Positions 1 through 5,436 of a stretch of DNA of 6,943 nucleotides are shown here, in pieces. The DNA is from Rubrobacter sp. (GTDB taxonomy: Bacteria; Actinomycetota; Rubrobacteria; Rubrobacterales; Rubrobacteraceae): contig JAFAPF010000172.1 of the NCBI GenBank assembly GCA_019247245.1, forward strand, positions 1 through 6,943, in the 5' to 3' direction. The position numbers and the translations under genes were made by a program. The notes beneath the pieces are model-generated. The model was not told the DNA's origin and did no database searches. It was given only the letters and a program-made list of their open reading frames with translations. Each line of letters begins with the position of its first letter. Position 1 is the first letter of the stretch.

Positions 1-232
1 TACGTCACTACCTTTACACGCTAGTAGAATCTTTACCAGCTTCTTGGTCCATGGAGATCATTGTCGGTGTGCTGCCAGTTCTATGAAAACCCTCACACCA
101 GGGAGATGCCTCTCCAAGGTGCAAAGTCAGTATGACGATATGGTGATTGTTCGCTTATATCCAAAAATGCCTGCAAACAAGCATGTTTACTCTTATGGGT
201 CATTCCCCGCTTTTAGTCGTACAGCACGCTAG
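1..232. other. Gene-free left edge
   Basis: I see no supportable gene here on either strand. Short open frames exist, but none has a ribosome binding site with a recognisable protein behind it. The only structure I noted is the stem-loop at 96-121. The stretch lies downstream of the decayed minus-strand gene at 233-969, so it may be its 3' flank or more decayed sequence. Confidence 0.5.
96..121 (-). terminator. Stem-loop, possible weak terminator
   Basis: CACC (96-99) pairs with GGTG (118-121), and GGAGA (102-106) pairs with TCTCC (111-115) around a 4-nt loop, with a small 2x2 internal loop. On the minus strand a run of four T follows only after several other bases, so this is a poor intrinsic terminator. 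Its place about 110 bases past the end of the decayed gene is the main reason to mention it. Confidence 0.25.
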
Positions 233-969
233 CTATCCAGACGAGGTAGCCGTAGTCAAAGCGTGCCGTGCTGGATCAAGGGGTTCGAAGAAGGCGCGCC
301 CGATGGCAAAGATGCCGCACTGCGGTATCCAGAAATCACCGAGCCTTGTTTGTACGGGAAGAGGACCAACACTGCCCAAGTCTTATTACCCATCCTGGCC
401 GTGCTGGACTGTATCGCCCAGATGAGCATGGGGTTGGCTATAAACTTCTAGTGGCTGGGCACTTGGCCCGTCAGCCCCAGACGTCCTGCCTTCAGCATAA
501 GGCTGGCTACTTTTCCCATCGGTTTGAGCACCGTTTACTTACGCCACAGCGCATCAGGCAACACGCCGCCCACCGCGTTGATCAGGCGAGTAGCCGGAGT
601 TTCCGTCAAAGAAAGATGCCAATCGAGACCAGAGTCCTCTTCGATCGATACAGTGAAATCTCGAGGACTCGACCAGATGATCTCGATCTCCCTCGCCATC
701 GCTTCACCAACGGCACTCCCGAAATAGCGAGAGCAAGCCAGCTGCGGCGGTACATCTGAATAGAAAGTCCATCTTCCTTGTGGGTTGCGGTGCCAGATAG
801 ACGTGTAGCCCTGTCCTAGCGAAGAAGCCGGGAATCGGCGCATGGCCAAGAGATCTCCGGAGGTGAATGGTACCCCCATCACCCTATACCCGGCGAAACG
901 CTCTTCGTTCCCACTCGGAAGCTCCGCACCTTGTTCTAACCTAACCACAAGTTCCTTTGGCTCTGCCAC
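233..969 (-). pseudogene. Broken conserved hypothetical gene, about 245 residues
   Basis: The frame opens with GTG at 969, behind AGGAGG at 974-979. It runs as plausible protein for 144 residues and meets TAA at 535-537. The same frame continues as convincing protein (VLKPMGKVASLMLKAGRLGL) to a TAG at 448-450, then KFIANPMLIWAIQSS. Near 380-384 the sense switches frame to DLGSVGPLPVQTRLGDFWIP and GIFAIGRAFFEPLDPARH, ending in TAG at 233-235. Read through, this is one protein of about 245 residues with no obvious signal peptide. I recall similar proteins in Rubrobacter-type actinobacteria, with Q or another sense residue where the stops fall, but I know no function. The TAG fits CAG to TAG, and the frameshift fits loss of one G (AAGGAC to AAGAC). 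The 144-residue remnant might still be made, but it would lack the conserved C-terminal half. Confidence 0.85.
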
Positions 970-1038
970 GCTTCCTCCTGTTGCGTTATCAGGGGTAGGT
1001 GGTGGCCCTACTGTGCCAAACCGCCTCAGTCGGGTAGT

Positions 1039-1086
1039 CTAAAAAGAATCCGTCCGCCTCCTTTCTCCCGCTTTTCCTGGCGGATT
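1039..1086 (-). terminator. Candidate Rho-independent terminator
   Basis: On the minus strand, AATCCG (1086-1081) can pair with CGGATT (1052-1047); alternatively TCCGCC (1084-1079) pairs with GGCGGA (1058-1053). The hairpin is followed directly by CTTTTTAG. The loop is long (about 20-28 nt) and the two pairings exclude each other, so this is moderate evidence. It would end transcription from the coiled-coil gene (1477-2163) before the decayed gene at 969. Confidence 0.4.
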
Positions 1087-1370
1087 AGCTAACTTCTTAG
1101 ACGATGCCCACAAATAACGAATCAGTCAAGGGTTAGGAGGCGGCGGGCAGCCTTCGGCATTTATCACAAGATGTATAAAGCAGCGAGTTCTAGAATGCCG
1201 AGGCTAAAATATCGTACTGGCTAATTGTTCTAAGGGGGAAGCTCATCGGTACACACGCAGGACTATTGCGCAGCAACCTGAGCGAATGTTAGTCCTTAAA
1301 CCTGCTAAGCATAGAATATGGCTATTTGCAGGAGTTTTGCAGCTGTAGAAACCTCTAGAAATCTATCATG
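1087..1370. other. Intergenic region with two inverted repeats
   Basis: No gene is supported. Two inverted repeats stand out. AGCCTTCGGCATT (1149-1161) faces AATGCCGAGGCT (1194-1205), matching but for one extra base. AGGACTA (1259-1265) faces TAGTCCT (1290-1296), with GCAGG/CCTGC (1257-1261/1301-1305) as an alternative outer pairing and a nested TTGC-GCA-GCAA hairpin. Neither is followed by a T run on either strand, so they do not look like intrinsic terminators. They could belong to an untranslated RNA or be chance. Confidence 0.4.
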
Positions 1371-1417
1371 CTGCCTTCCCACGGTAGAGGCTGCTGGTTC
1401 GAACACAGCATCGACCA
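1371..1417 (+). pseudogene. 3' half of a tRNA-Gly(CCC)-like gene
   Basis: The geometry is exactly that of a tRNA 3' half: anticodon stem CTGCC/GGTAG (1371-1375, 1383-1387) closing the 7-nt loop TTCCCAC with anticodon CCC (1378-1380), a 5-nt variable loop, T arm GCTGG-TTCGAAC-ACAGC (1393-1409, one mismatched pair), a 7-nt acceptor strand ATCGACC, and A in the discriminator position at 1417. No CCA is encoded. The preceding 26 bases cannot form the other acceptor strand or a D arm, so the 5' half is missing. Such 3' halves are typical of att sites left by elements that integrate into tRNA genes, but no integrase is visible here. It could also be a decayed tRNA. Confidence 0.6.
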
Positions 1418-1466
1418 CTCAGGGAAAATAATATTTCGCAGGTAGAACGTGAAGTACACATGGCCG
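1388..1466 (+). repeat. Imperfect direct repeat, left copy (tRNA 3' end plus flank)
   Basis: This segment aligns without gaps to 2638-2716, at a constant offset of 1250. The match covers the T arm, acceptor strand and the motif ACTCAG (CCACTCAG here, CAACTCAG in the other copy), then continues past the tRNA end into GCAGGTA and A/G-rich sequence. From the CATCG after the T loop to GCAGGTA both copies are 36 bases long and about two thirds identical by eye. Similarity beyond the tRNA boundary argues for a duplicated segment rather than two unrelated tRNA ends. The two copies flank the gene at 1477-2163. Confidence 0.55.
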
Positions 1467-1476
1467 AGTGAGCTTA

Positions 1477-2163
1477 TTAGTTGTCGAGTTTGTCAGAAAC
1501 GATATGGTGCTTTGAGGAGCCCTCGACAGATCCGAAGGAAGTGGTGTCGTCCCTGCCATCGTGGGGACGAGAGCGCCCGCTCACCAGTGCTGTCTTGCCT
1601 ACGTCGAAGGATTCAAGGACCTGTGCGCCTTGATCAATCCGACCGGTATTCTTCTCTCCTTCTACCTCAGGTAAGTCAAAGAAAGCTCGCACACGCCTCA
1701 CCTCTTTCAAAGTGGCCGAAGCGCGAGAGATCTTCTTTTCTTCATAGGAAACGATGCCCTCGCAAGCCTCTTGCGCTCTCCGAAGCTCCTCCTCCAGAGA
1801 GCTTACGGTCTGTGCGGTCTTCTCCTGAACCTCGTTTTGCTCGTTGCGGGCAAGCTCTATCTCAGAGCTGAGCTTCGACCACAGCGCCCGAGTGGACACG
1901 TCCAGCTCAGAGAGCTTGATACCGGCAGCAGCGAGGGTCCTTCGTACGATGAGGACCGCATGTTCCCGGGGAACGGTCGATGGCAGGTCGGCGATTGTCT
2001 CAGCGATACGCTGAATGCTAAAGCCCTGTGGCTGCTCCTCCTCTCCTGGCCCCTTCCTTTTCCAGGACCTCCTCGCCTCGATCTCCTCGGCCGCATAGGA
2101 TCTAGAGTCGTCCTCATCCGCATCTCTCCCGAGTAGCCTCGAGAGTAAGCCGCTTTTGCTCAT
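1477..2163 (-). CDS. Hypothetical protein with central coiled coil
   Basis: A 228-residue soluble protein with no signal peptide or membrane segment. It starts with ATG at 2163, preceded by AGGGGGGAAAGA, an acceptable G-rich ribosome binding site. Residues 1-45 are charged and probably disordered, starting MSKSGLLSRLLGRD. Residues 47-85 are predicted helical (IQRIAETIADLP, then VLIVRRTLAAAGI). Residues about 92-160 are a charged heptad-like helix (SSEIELARNEQNEVQEKT and SSLEEELRRAQE), then AFFDLPE and a hydrophilic tail. I recall similar proteins in Rubrobacter genomes but know no function; a scaffold or signalling-partner role would be a guess. The tail contains DDTTSFG, loosely like the Thr-Thr phospho-sites of FHA-binding proteins such as GarA. 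The frame looks intact, unlike its neighbours, and it lies between the 1250-offset repeats. Confidence 0.85.
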   Translation of the reverse strand: MSKSGLLSRLLGRDADEDDSRSYAAEEIEARRSWKRKGPGEEEQPQGFSIQRIAETIADLPSTVPREHAVLIVRRTLAAAGIKLSELDVSTRALWSKLSSEIELARNEQNEVQEKTAQTVSSLEEELRRAQEACEGIVSYEEKKISRASATLKEVRRVRAFFDLPEVEGEKNTGRIDQGAQVLESFDVGKTALVSGRSRPHDGRDDTTSFGSVEGSSKHHIVSDKLDN

Positions 2164-2448
2164 TCTTTCCCCCCTGCACTTATGTTCTACAGCTCGGGAG
2201 ATATTTTAACCTTCACACAGCCTCTTTCAGCATTGTAGGGGGTGATCAAGCTGTTACGAGCGTCGACACATAGCCAAGATGTAGGGGGTTAGCGTAGATA
2301 AATTCTAAAGGTTGTGGATATAGAAATTAGCACCCTGTAGTCCTAGTCATAATAGGTGACGTTGTTGAGGGAAGCCAAGGCTAGGAGCTTGGAGGCACTC
2401 GTCGAATCACACCCTGTACGTTTCTTGGTTGCGCTTGCAACGCGATAC
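2164..2448. other. Intergenic region upstream of the coiled-coil gene
   Basis: About 285 bases with no supportable gene. It should hold the promoter of the minus-strand gene starting at 2163. TACAAT- and TAAAAT-like hexamers occur on the minus strand in the AT-rich stretch at about 2200-2240, but none has a convincing -35 element at the right distance. GTAGGGGG occurs twice (about 2236 and 2280). A plus-strand open frame from 2356 has no recognisable product. Confidence 0.4.
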
Positions 2449-2492
2449 AAAAAGGCTGGAAAGCCCTTCCGAAGAGGAGGACCCTCCAGCCT
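2449..2492 (-). terminator. Rho-independent terminator, minus strand
   Basis: On the minus strand AGGCTGGA (2492-2485) pairs perfectly with TCCAGCCT (2460-2453), followed by a T run (A at 2449-2453 on the plus strand). The interior can fold further around CTTCGG, a classically stable UUCG-type tetraloop. On the plus strand nothing T-rich follows the hairpin, so the direction is clear. No intact minus-strand gene lies just upstream, so this terminator implies a transcript not accounted for by protein coding. Confidence 0.7.
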
Positions 2493-2625
2493 GGTAGGTC
2501 AATTTCCCTGTCGGCACCTCATAGTTAGAGACGGGGTCTCTAGATGCTCCGCTCCTGCTCTCGGACCTGCCGCTGCACCTCACGTTACTGGTCCAGCAGC
2601 GCCCGCTCCTATGGGAGCAAGACAT
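2493..2625 (-). ncRNA. Candidate structured small RNA or decayed gene
   Basis: This stretch is dense in hairpins and ends at the terminator 2449-2492. TAGAGAC (2526-2532) pairs with GTCTCTA (2536-2542) around a 3-nt loop. CTGCT (2555-2559) and GGACC (2563-2567) pair with GGTCC (2590-2594) and AGCAG (2595-2599), with a 3-nt bulge. GCTCC (2605-2609) pairs with GGAGC (2614-2618) around TATG. The terminator points to minus-strand transcription. The 5' end is unknown, and I see no convincing promoter. The alternative is a decayed coiled-coil gene: the same strand reads ERALLDQ-stop-REVQRQVREQERSI with three stops. Confidence 0.35.
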
Positions 2626-2637
2626 CGTTGACGAAGC

Positions 2638-2716
2638 AGAGGGCTGGTTCGAACCCAGCATCGCCAACTCAGAAAAAGTGCTGCCTTGCAGGTAAAGCGC
2701 AAAGCAAAATTGGAGC
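2638..2716 (+). repeat. Imperfect direct repeat, right copy (tRNA T arm plus flank)
   Basis: Partner of 1388-1466 at a constant offset of 1250. It includes a perfect T arm, GCTGG-TTCGAAC-CCAGC (2643-2659), a 7-nt acceptor-like strand ATCGCCA (2660-2666) and A at 2667. The bases before 2638 do not form an anticodon arm in tRNA geometry, so only the T arm and acceptor end survive. The likeness goes on through CTCAG and TTGCAGGTAAAGCGCAAAGC. A shorter stretch like that last part recurs at 3933-3955. Confidence 0.55.
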
Positions 2717-3119
2717 CTTGTGCAGCAACGCGGCGCAGCTTCTGTAAGGTTAACCCTTCCATCCACTTCTATAACCTACTGACCCTAGGTTGTTGACAGA
2801 ACTGTCGTCGATTCTTGTGGGAGTTTCCCCTCACCGTACCCACAGCAAGAGCCCTGATCATCTACACAGTTCTTTGGGTTGATCCTCCTAGCATAGGGTA
2901 AGTTGTGCTGCCTCAATCTAGGAAGCTTCGAGAGGAAGAAACGTGACGGAACGGTATGATCTTGGTTATCGGACTGTAGGAATTAGCAAAGAGAAGGGCC
3001 CGAGGAGAGAAACGTAGGAGAGAGATTATGAGCCGTGAGATGTTAGTGGATCCCTGACCTTCTCTGGAAAAAGGCGAACTCTTCTTACCCGCAGCAACCT
3101 AGCTCTATACGCACAAGAA
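2717..3119. other. Gene-free intergenic region
   Basis: About 400 bases without a supportable gene on either strand. A plus-strand GTG frame at 2943-3017, behind AGAGGAAG, would give only 24 residues and is not convincing. A TTGACA at 2793-2798 has no matching -10. TCTT..GTGGG (about 2813-2821) faces CCCAC..AAGA (about 2839-2850), an imperfect inverted repeat. A promoter for the transcript that ends at 2449 could lie here on the minus strand, but I cannot point to one. Confidence 0.4.
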
Positions 3120-3159
3120 GGAAAAGAAGGGCCGGACATTTATCAGTCCGGCCCTTCTT
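3117..3159 (-). terminator. Strong Rho-independent terminator of the secreted-protein gene
   Basis: AAGAAGGGCCGGAC (3124-3137) and GTCCGGCCCTTCTT (3146-3159) form a perfect 14-bp stem with an 8-nt loop. On the minus strand the stem ends in T-rich TTCTTTTCCTTCTT. It begins 24 bases past the stop of the gene at 3184-3675 and is clearly its terminator. On the plus strand the tail is short (CTTCTTG), so little activity is expected in that direction. Confidence 0.88.
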
Positions 3160-3183
3160 GCAGCATTCTATGTTATACCTGAG

Positions 3184-3675
3184 TTAGCTAGCCCCCGCTG
3201 CCTGCACTATCGCCTGGTCGCAGGTCACATCCAACGAGGGCTCCTCATCGATAGAGGAACCCTGCAGATCAACAAGGTCGTCCAAGAAGTCTACTAGATC
3301 ATCAGGGCTATGGAAGAATTGAAGTGGGTTCCCCTGCTTATCAAACAATACAGGAGCGAGGAGACCCTCTTCCGTTAGCTGTCGCAGCCATTCAAGAACC
3401 CCTTGCTGGTTCAGCACGTTGCCGGTGTTAACAACCTGCAAAATAGGCGCGCATATGTTGGAGTTGTCGCCTGAGTTGCTGACGCCAGCCACTGGATTAG
3501 CGGCACCGCTCGTAGCTCCTCTTGCCGAGAACTCCTGGTTAGGGTTAGCTTGGGCATTTGCTGAGTGAGCCCAGCTCGCTGAAAGCATTATCGCAAGACC
3601 AAGCGCAAGGATTAGCCCGACCTTCTGGCGAAAGCTCACTTGAACACTAAGGTACTTTGTACTATCCCTCTTCAT
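3184..3675 (-). CDS. Small secreted two-cysteine protein, unknown function
   Basis: A 163-residue exported protein. I chose ATG at 3675 because AAGGAGGGGG lies just upstream; an in-frame extension to 3729 would read through that ribosome binding site. Residues 1-41 form a Sec-type signal peptide: positive n-region with KR, hydrophobic LILALGLAIMLSA core, ANA before Q42. There is no twin-arginine, so it is probably not a Tat substrate. The mature part has GVSNSGDNSNICAPI, VVNTGNVLNQQGVL, an acidic middle with LVDFLDDLVDL, and a C-terminal DVTCDQAIVQAA. The only two cysteines, C75 and C152, could form a disulfide. I recall shorter Rubrobacter secreted proteins with SNTGD..N.C, NTGNV.N.QGVL and CDQAI.QAA blocks; this would be a longer member. 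The asparagine/glycine pattern loosely recalls chaplins, but I see no chaplin domain. Confidence 0.85.
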   Translation of the reverse strand: MKRDSTKYLSVQVSFRQKVGLILALGLAIMLSASWAHSANAQANPNQEFSARGATSGAANPVAGVSNSGDNSNICAPILQVVNTGNVLNQQGVLEWLRQLTEEGLLAPVLFDKQGNPLQFFHSPDDLVDFLDDLVDLQGSSIDEEPSLDVTCDQAIVQAAGAS

Positions 3676-3680
3676 CTTTT

Positions 3681-3771
3681 CCCCCTCCTTATGTTTCTTG
3701 TAGCTATACGCCTCCCTGGCGGTAACCAAGAAGCCGCTAATAAGCTAATAAACTACTTATGAGAAACCTTG
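3681..3771 (-). repeat. Tandem leader repeat, gene-proximal copy
   Basis: Near-copy of 3774-3855, lying in the leader of the secreted-protein gene and including its ribosome binding site. On the minus strand it begins with GTTTCT, then CATAAGTAG, a variable stretch, hairpin CTTCTTGG-TTACCG-CCAGGGAG (with G-T pairs), then CTACAAGAAACATAAGGAGG. GTTTCT can pair with AGAAAC and GTAG with CTAC, closing the domain around the hairpin. The ATG at 3675 follows directly. Confidence 0.7.
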
Positions 3772-3773
3772 AG

Positions 3774-3855
3774 CCCCCTCCCTATGTTTCTTGTAGCCAC
3801 GTTCCCTGGGGATCAACCAGGGAGTCGTTAATAGATTACGCATGAGAAACTCTTG
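3774..3855 (-). repeat. Tandem leader repeat, distal copy
   Basis: It shares with 3681-3771 the segment CTACAAGAAACAT(A)RGGAGGGGG (about 23 of 25 bases) and the opening GTTTCTCAT, with a diverged middle. The hairpin is TCCCTGG-TTGATCC-CCAGGGA, perfectly paired. It carries a ribosome-binding-site-like AGGGAGGGGG but no start codon follows, so it is not the start of a second gene. The copies are separated by only two bases. Confidence 0.7.
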
Positions 3856-3915
3856 GTGGATTGCCTCTGAAGTATTTTTTGAATTAACCAGCAAAGAGAT
3901 TATCTTCGAAGGGAA

Positions 3916-3944
3916 ATTATATAATTAGTGATTTGCAGGTAAAA
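3916..3944 (-). promoter_or_regulatory. Candidate promoter of the secreted-protein gene
   Basis: On the minus strand a perfect TATAAT (3921-3916) lies in an AT-rich block upstream of both leader repeats. The sequence 17 bases further upstream (ATTTTA) is a poor -35. If used, transcription would begin near 3909 and give a leader of about 230 nt containing both repeats. No other -10 candidate between tatC and this gene looked better to me. Confidence 0.35.
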
Positions 3945-4029
3945 TGCAGACCAAAGCAAGAGGCTGGAGTAAATCCCAGGCTTTTCTAGATCGATGTGAC
4001 CAACATGGCTCTTCACAAACAGTGTGTCG

Positions 4030-4839
4030 TTAGAGGTTCCGCCCCTCTTCGTCTTCTAGGAACATGTTATCTGGCAGCGGCTCCTCCTGCGGGAAGAGAG
4101 GGTTGACGAAGCGAGCGATGAGGATGCTAGCCTCATACATTAGGACCATTGGAACGGCCATGAGGATCATGCTGAAAGGATCCTGCCCAGGCGTGAGCGC
4201 AGCAGCGATTACGGCGTTGACAACTATGGCGTGTCGCCGGTAGCGCCTAAGCAGCTGGGCGTTTACCAACCCGAGCTTCGCCCCAACATAGCTCGCAGTA
4301 GGAAGCTCAAAGACTATTCCGAATGCGAGGAGGAACCGCGTGACGAACTTAAGGTAGGCGTCGGCGGTGATGATCTGCTCGTAGCGGTCGGTGCCGTAGT
4401 TGAGCAAAAACTCCATGCCTATGGGCAGCACCAAGTAGTAGCCGAACGCTACTCCCACCAAGAACAGCGAGGAGGATAAAGTGATTAAGGTGTACGTGAA
4501 CACCCGTCCTACATCCCCCACCGCCGGCGCGACGAAGGCCCAAGCTTGGTAGATCAGGATCGGTAGCGTCAGCAAGAACGCCGCATACAGCGTCAGCTTG
4601 ATGTCCGTGATGATAGGCGTGGTAATAGACGTGAATTTAAGGTCCTCTAGCCCCGAGGGTTCAAGCAGCCACTCATAGATCCACTCTCGGAAAAACCAGG
4701 CCACGATTGCAGCAGCCGTGAAGGCGATTGCCACCTTGAAGATCCTCGAACGTAGCTCGTTGAGGTGCTCTATGAGGCTCATCCGCGCTTCATCACGAGG
4801 GGGCCGGCTCGGTGGTAGCTGTAGACGCCTGCTAGACAT
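4030..4839 (-). CDS. tatC: Sec-independent protein translocase TatC
   Basis: A 269-residue TatC, the substrate-binding core of the twin-arginine translocase, which exports folded proteins across the cytoplasmic membrane. The family N-terminal motif MSLIEHLNELRSRI is at residues 20-33 (E28 and R30 match E. coli E15 and R17). About six membrane segments follow, near 33-50, 78-102, 115-138, 163-184, 201-217 and 222-244. Other landmarks are P61, YQAWAFVAP (97-105), FELP (E178, matching E. coli E170) and TPGQDPFS (D220). The conserved glutamate of the E. coli APALYKHERR loop (E103) is Gly here, in APAVGDVGRVF (G111). The frame is intact. The start is uncertain: ATG 4839 lacks a Shine-Dalgarno and abuts a palindrome, while ATG 4782 (residue 20) fits the family start but also lacks a clear site. 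It follows tatA and a short conserved gene. Confidence 0.96.
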   Translation of the reverse strand: MSSRRLQLPPSRPPRDEARMSLIEHLNELRSRIFKVAIAFTAAAIVAWFFREWIYEWLLEPSGLEDLKFTSITTPIITDIKLTLYAAFLLTLPILIYQAWAFVAPAVGDVGRVFTYTLITLSSSLFLVGVAFGYYLVLPIGMEFLLNYGTDRYEQIITADAYLKFVTRFLLAFGIVFELPTASYVGAKLGLVNAQLLRRYRRHAIVVNAVIAAALTPGQDPFSMILMAVPMVLMYEASILIARFVNPLFPQEEPLPDNMFLEDEEGRNL

Positions 4840-4857
4840 CTAAGCTCTAGAGCTTAG
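4840..4857. promoter_or_regulatory. 18-bp perfect palindrome against the tatC start
   Basis: CTAAGCTCTAGAGCTTAG is a perfect 18-bp inverted repeat with no spacer, ending at the base before the ATG at 4839. As DNA it could be an operator for a dimeric regulator. As RNA it could fold back only with a tiny loop and would mask the start region. No ribosome binding site is visible in or around it. Confidence 0.45.
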
Positions 4858-4977
4858 CGTTGTGCTCGAAGCGCCCGATCCGTTCGATACTGATACCACC
4901 CTCATTCCCCAGGTGGGCTTTGTTATTAGAAAGGACCTTATATCCTGCCTCCTACGGGTTAGAAGATGCGCTTTCTC

Positions 4978-5337
4978 TTAGGTATCCTCTTCTTCTGTTA
5001 TACGAGGGTCTGTGTTCCAGGCGGGAAGGGTAGAGGTGGGCTTCCAGTCTCCTACTCCTACAAGCTGCAAGTGGCTCTCTGCGTGCTGAGCAGAGGAGAG
5101 GGCTTGAGCCAGCCTCGCTCGAGCCCTAACTGCCAGTACCAACCCCTCGTCGGCCATCTCCAAGACCTCCGGGCCAACATGAGCGTAGCGGGTTAGCCGC
5201 CTCTCTAGCTCTAAGAGTGCAAGGTCCAGCGCGCTCAGAAGTTCGGTGTTAGATAGGGCAGAGAGGACCTCTCTGTAATCGGGGGAGGTCAGATCGTCCG
5301 ACCCAAGAGAGCCTTCATCGTTTGGTTGAGACACCAT
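4978..5337 (-). CDS. Short conserved helical protein between tatA and tatC
   Basis: A 119-residue protein without signal peptide or membrane segment, probably cytoplasmic. It starts with ATG at 5337; AGGAGG lies about 12 bases upstream, a slightly long spacing. Residues 21-50 (EVLSALSNTELLSALDLALL and ELERRLTRY) and 54-90 (GPEVLEMADEGL and RARARLAQALSSAQHAESHL) are helical, followed by QLVGVGDWKPTSTLPAW and an acidic end. I recall similar proteins beside tat genes in Rubrobacter but no assigned function. Position suggests a link to Tat function; that is inference only. The 138-base gap to tatC holds AGGAGG (about 4949-4955 on the minus strand) with no start codon after it, plus the palindrome at 4840-4857. 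Confidence 0.85.
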   Translation of the reverse strand: MVSQPNDEGSLGSDDLTSPDYREVLSALSNTELLSALDLALLELERRLTRYAHVGPEVLEMADEGLVLAVRARARLAQALSSAQHAESHLQLVGVGDWKPTSTLPAWNTDPRITEEEDT

Positions 5338-5436
5338 TACTTCTTAAAACCTCCTACATATCCGGCAACTGAGCACGGTTCTCTCTACTAACGCTAGGAT
5401 CTCCAGCCAGAGGGAGAAAACAACCGCAGTATCGCT

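Noticed and set aside
268..759. 163-codon plus-strand open frame
   Set aside because: It lies antisense to the decayed gene 233-969, whose minus-strand translation is far more protein-like; this frame has no convincing ribosome binding site and is Arg/His-rich in the way of shadow frames.
1345..1417. Complete tRNA-Gly(CCC)
   Set aside because: The 26 bases before the anticodon arm form neither a D arm nor an acceptor strand pairing with ATCGACC, so only the 3' half is supported.
2356..2631. 91-codon plus-strand frame from GTG
   Set aside because: It runs through a minus-strand terminator and several hairpins, has no clear ribosome binding site, and its second half is low-complexity Ala/Pro.
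2407..2766. 119-codon minus-strand frame and overlapping plus-strand frames
   Set aside because: They cross the tRNA-like T arm and the hairpin-rich stretch; the peptide is the kind produced by translating tRNA ends and has no recognisable family.
2793..2798. TTGACA as a promoter -35
   Set aside because: No -10-like hexamer 16-18 bases downstream on the plus strand, and no plus-strand gene to drive.
2943..3017. 24-residue GTG frame behind AGAGGAAG
   Set aside because: It has an acceptable ribosome binding site but is too short, and I recognise no product or supporting context.
3676..3729. N-terminal extension of the secreted protein to 3729
   Set aside because: It would translate through the strong AAGGAGGGGG ribosome binding site and put 18 charged residues before a normal signal peptide.
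4231..4543. Open frames within tatC on other frames
   Set aside because: Shadows of a well-conserved tatC.
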